Position numbers and translations under genes: made by a program
DNA from: JBKPNX01 sp046732855
GTDB taxonomy: Bacteria > Pseudomonadota > Alphaproteobacteria > Geminicoccales > Geminicoccaceae
Direction: 5' to 3'
Assembly: GCA_046732855.1 (NCBI GenBank)
Contig: JBKPNX010000099.1
Location: forward strand, 1 to 6,498
DNA length: 6,498 bases
The notes under the pieces: model-generated
What the model saw: the letters and a program-made list of their open reading frames with translations, nothing else
Database searches by the model: none
Told to the model about the DNA's origin: nothing
Shown here: positions 5,377-6,498 of the stretch, piece after piece
How positions within the stretch are numbered: the stretch's first letter is position 1
Layout of the letters: each line of letters starts with the position of its first letter

Positions 5377-6498
5377 TCAGAGGGGCTCTTTGATGATCGA
5401 TAAGGTGATTGAGTCGATAACAGGGCTGGCCGCTTCGTCCATTCGAAATGGGCGGCCTTCTCGCGCCATCCCGGCCGGGACCAGCGTAACCGAGAGTCCC
5501 GCCTCGCCGAGCTCGCCGCGTCCGTAGAGCCGTCGTAGCGTCTCGGTCACATCGATTTCACGGGTCAGCCCGTGCCCGGTATGCTGGTCCCCGCGGAACT
5601 GCATCGATCGGCGCGACCCCGCGTCGGCGCCGAAGAAATCAACATTCCCGGCATAGTAAGGGCTCTCGAAATTCGGCTCGGTCCCCTCCGGCAGTCCGAT
5701 ATAGACCTCGAGATAGCCCTGGGCAGGTGCCTCGGTCCTGATGCCCTCGAAGACCAGCAGGCTGCGGATGTCCTCATCGGGCTCGGCCAGCAGAGACAGC
5801 GATCTGGCCAGCTGGTCTCGCCCGGCCGCATCCTCCTGCCGAAGTGTTATACGCGCCGACTCCGCCGACAGCTTCACCTCTTTCGCAATCAGGAGCTCGG
5901 AGAGTAATTGCCGCTGCTGGAGCGACGCCACCAACGTCCCGAGGGCGACGACCGGGAAAACCGGCGTGCAAGTGTGCTCGTAAACATAACCCAGCTGGGT
6001 CTGGGTATCGAGAATATTGGATCCCTGATGATTTACTAGGGTTCCGGTCTCGTTCGCGAAAGTGTAGCTCTGGCTGAGCCAAACGGGGTCGCCGGTCGGA
6101 TTGCTATGGCCGCTGCCGGGTACAGCCAAACCTCCCACAACCGGTCGATGTTGCAGTGTGCAGCCAGAAGATCGGGTCCTGACCGGCACCCTCGAAGGTA
6201 CTCATGTCGCCGCCGATCGTGGTGTGGACCGTCCCGTGCGGCGTGCCCTCGAGCCCGGTCTGGAAGTTGAAGTAGTTGTTCTGGGCCAGATCGGGCGACT
6301 CGTCGACGGCTGAAGCCGGCATCGGGTCGCCATTGTTGATACCGGCGGCTCGCGTGGCGTCGTGCGACGAGTTCGGGTTGCCCGATCGTCGGATCGCGGA
6401 ACGGAGGTGGCAACCGGCGGTTTGTGGTCCAGTCCCAATAGGGCAGAGCGAAGTCGGGATTGCCACATGCTCCCCTAAGGATCCGCTCGAAGTAGTAG
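5377..6498 (-). pseudogene. Tyrosinase/polyphenol oxidase-like copper enzyme, partial and frameshifted
   Basis: Reading leftward from the window edge: YYFERILRGACGNPDFALPY followed by WDWTTNRRLPPPFRDPTIG, as found just after the third CuA histidine of tyrosinases (which lies outside the window). Then DATRAAGINNGDPMPASAV, and the CuB motif TPHGTVH with histidines at about 6238 and 6226, then FEGAGQDPIFWLH and HCNIDRLWEVWL. Next come SNPTGDPVWLSQSYTFANET and a C-terminal domain (GYLEVYIGLPEGTEPNFESP; DVTETLRRLYG; IDSITLSI) like the KFDV-type domain of polyphenol oxidases, ending at 5377. The frame changes near 6388, near 6157 (CACAC where CACCAC is expected, at the HH pair holding a CuB ligand) and near 6120 (three Cs where four are expected). 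Such enzymes oxidise phenols to quinones using two copper ions. All visible motifs are conserved, so sequencing error remains possible. Confidence 0.75.

Noticed and set aside
5572..5907. Plus-strand frame of 111 codons
   Set aside because: Antisense to the tyrosinase C-terminal domain; it has no ribosome binding site or recognisable motif.

Overview
This 6.5 kb GC-rich window reads as a degraded accessory region. It probably comes from a soil or plant-associated alphaproteobacterium, judging from base composition, codon use and the resemblance of the transposase remnants to rhizobial or methylobacterial types. The taxonomic call is an inference. Almost every recognisable gene is truncated or frameshifted. 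No intact complex system is visible.

Left part (1-2480): a minus-strand fragment of a ParB-like protein abuts a plus-strand fragment of a Tc insecticidal-toxin B/SpvB-type or RHS-related protein. That fragment in turn abuts, with no spacer, a nearly complete thiamine-diphosphate (ThDP) enzyme of the pyruvate oxidase/acetolactate synthase family, which lacks its first ~25 residues and carries two single-base frameshifts. A short N-terminal fragment of an enolase-superfamily (mandelate racemase type) gene follows.

Middle part (2480-4400): a stretch with no recognisable gene leads into the 3' end of an IS1380-type transposase. Then come a flank without genes, a strong GC-rich palindrome, a promoter-like site, and a set of small plus-strand genes: a 31-aa ORF, a ~67-80-aa gene with a probable frameshift, and a 101-aa holin-like two-helix membrane protein with a good ribosome binding site. 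The membrane protein is the only gene that looks complete and undisturbed. Hairpins overlap the translation starts of two of these small genes.

Right part (4400-6498): the 3' half of an IS1182-type transposase with its downstream end, a terminator-like hairpin, and the first codons of an IS110-type transposase. On the minus strand there is then a tyrosinase/polyphenol-oxidase-like gene with a KFDV-like C-terminal domain. It is cut by the window edge and broken by about three frameshifts, one exactly at a copper-ligand histidine.

The genes do not form a working pathway. Chemistry is represented by the ThDP enzyme, the enolase-superfamily fragment and the tyrosinase. The rest is insertion-sequence, plasmid or phage-like debris. 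The many one-base indels could be true decay or uncorrected sequencing error. The truncated fragments and abrupt gene junctions cannot be explained by base-level error alone, though a chimeric assembly could produce them.
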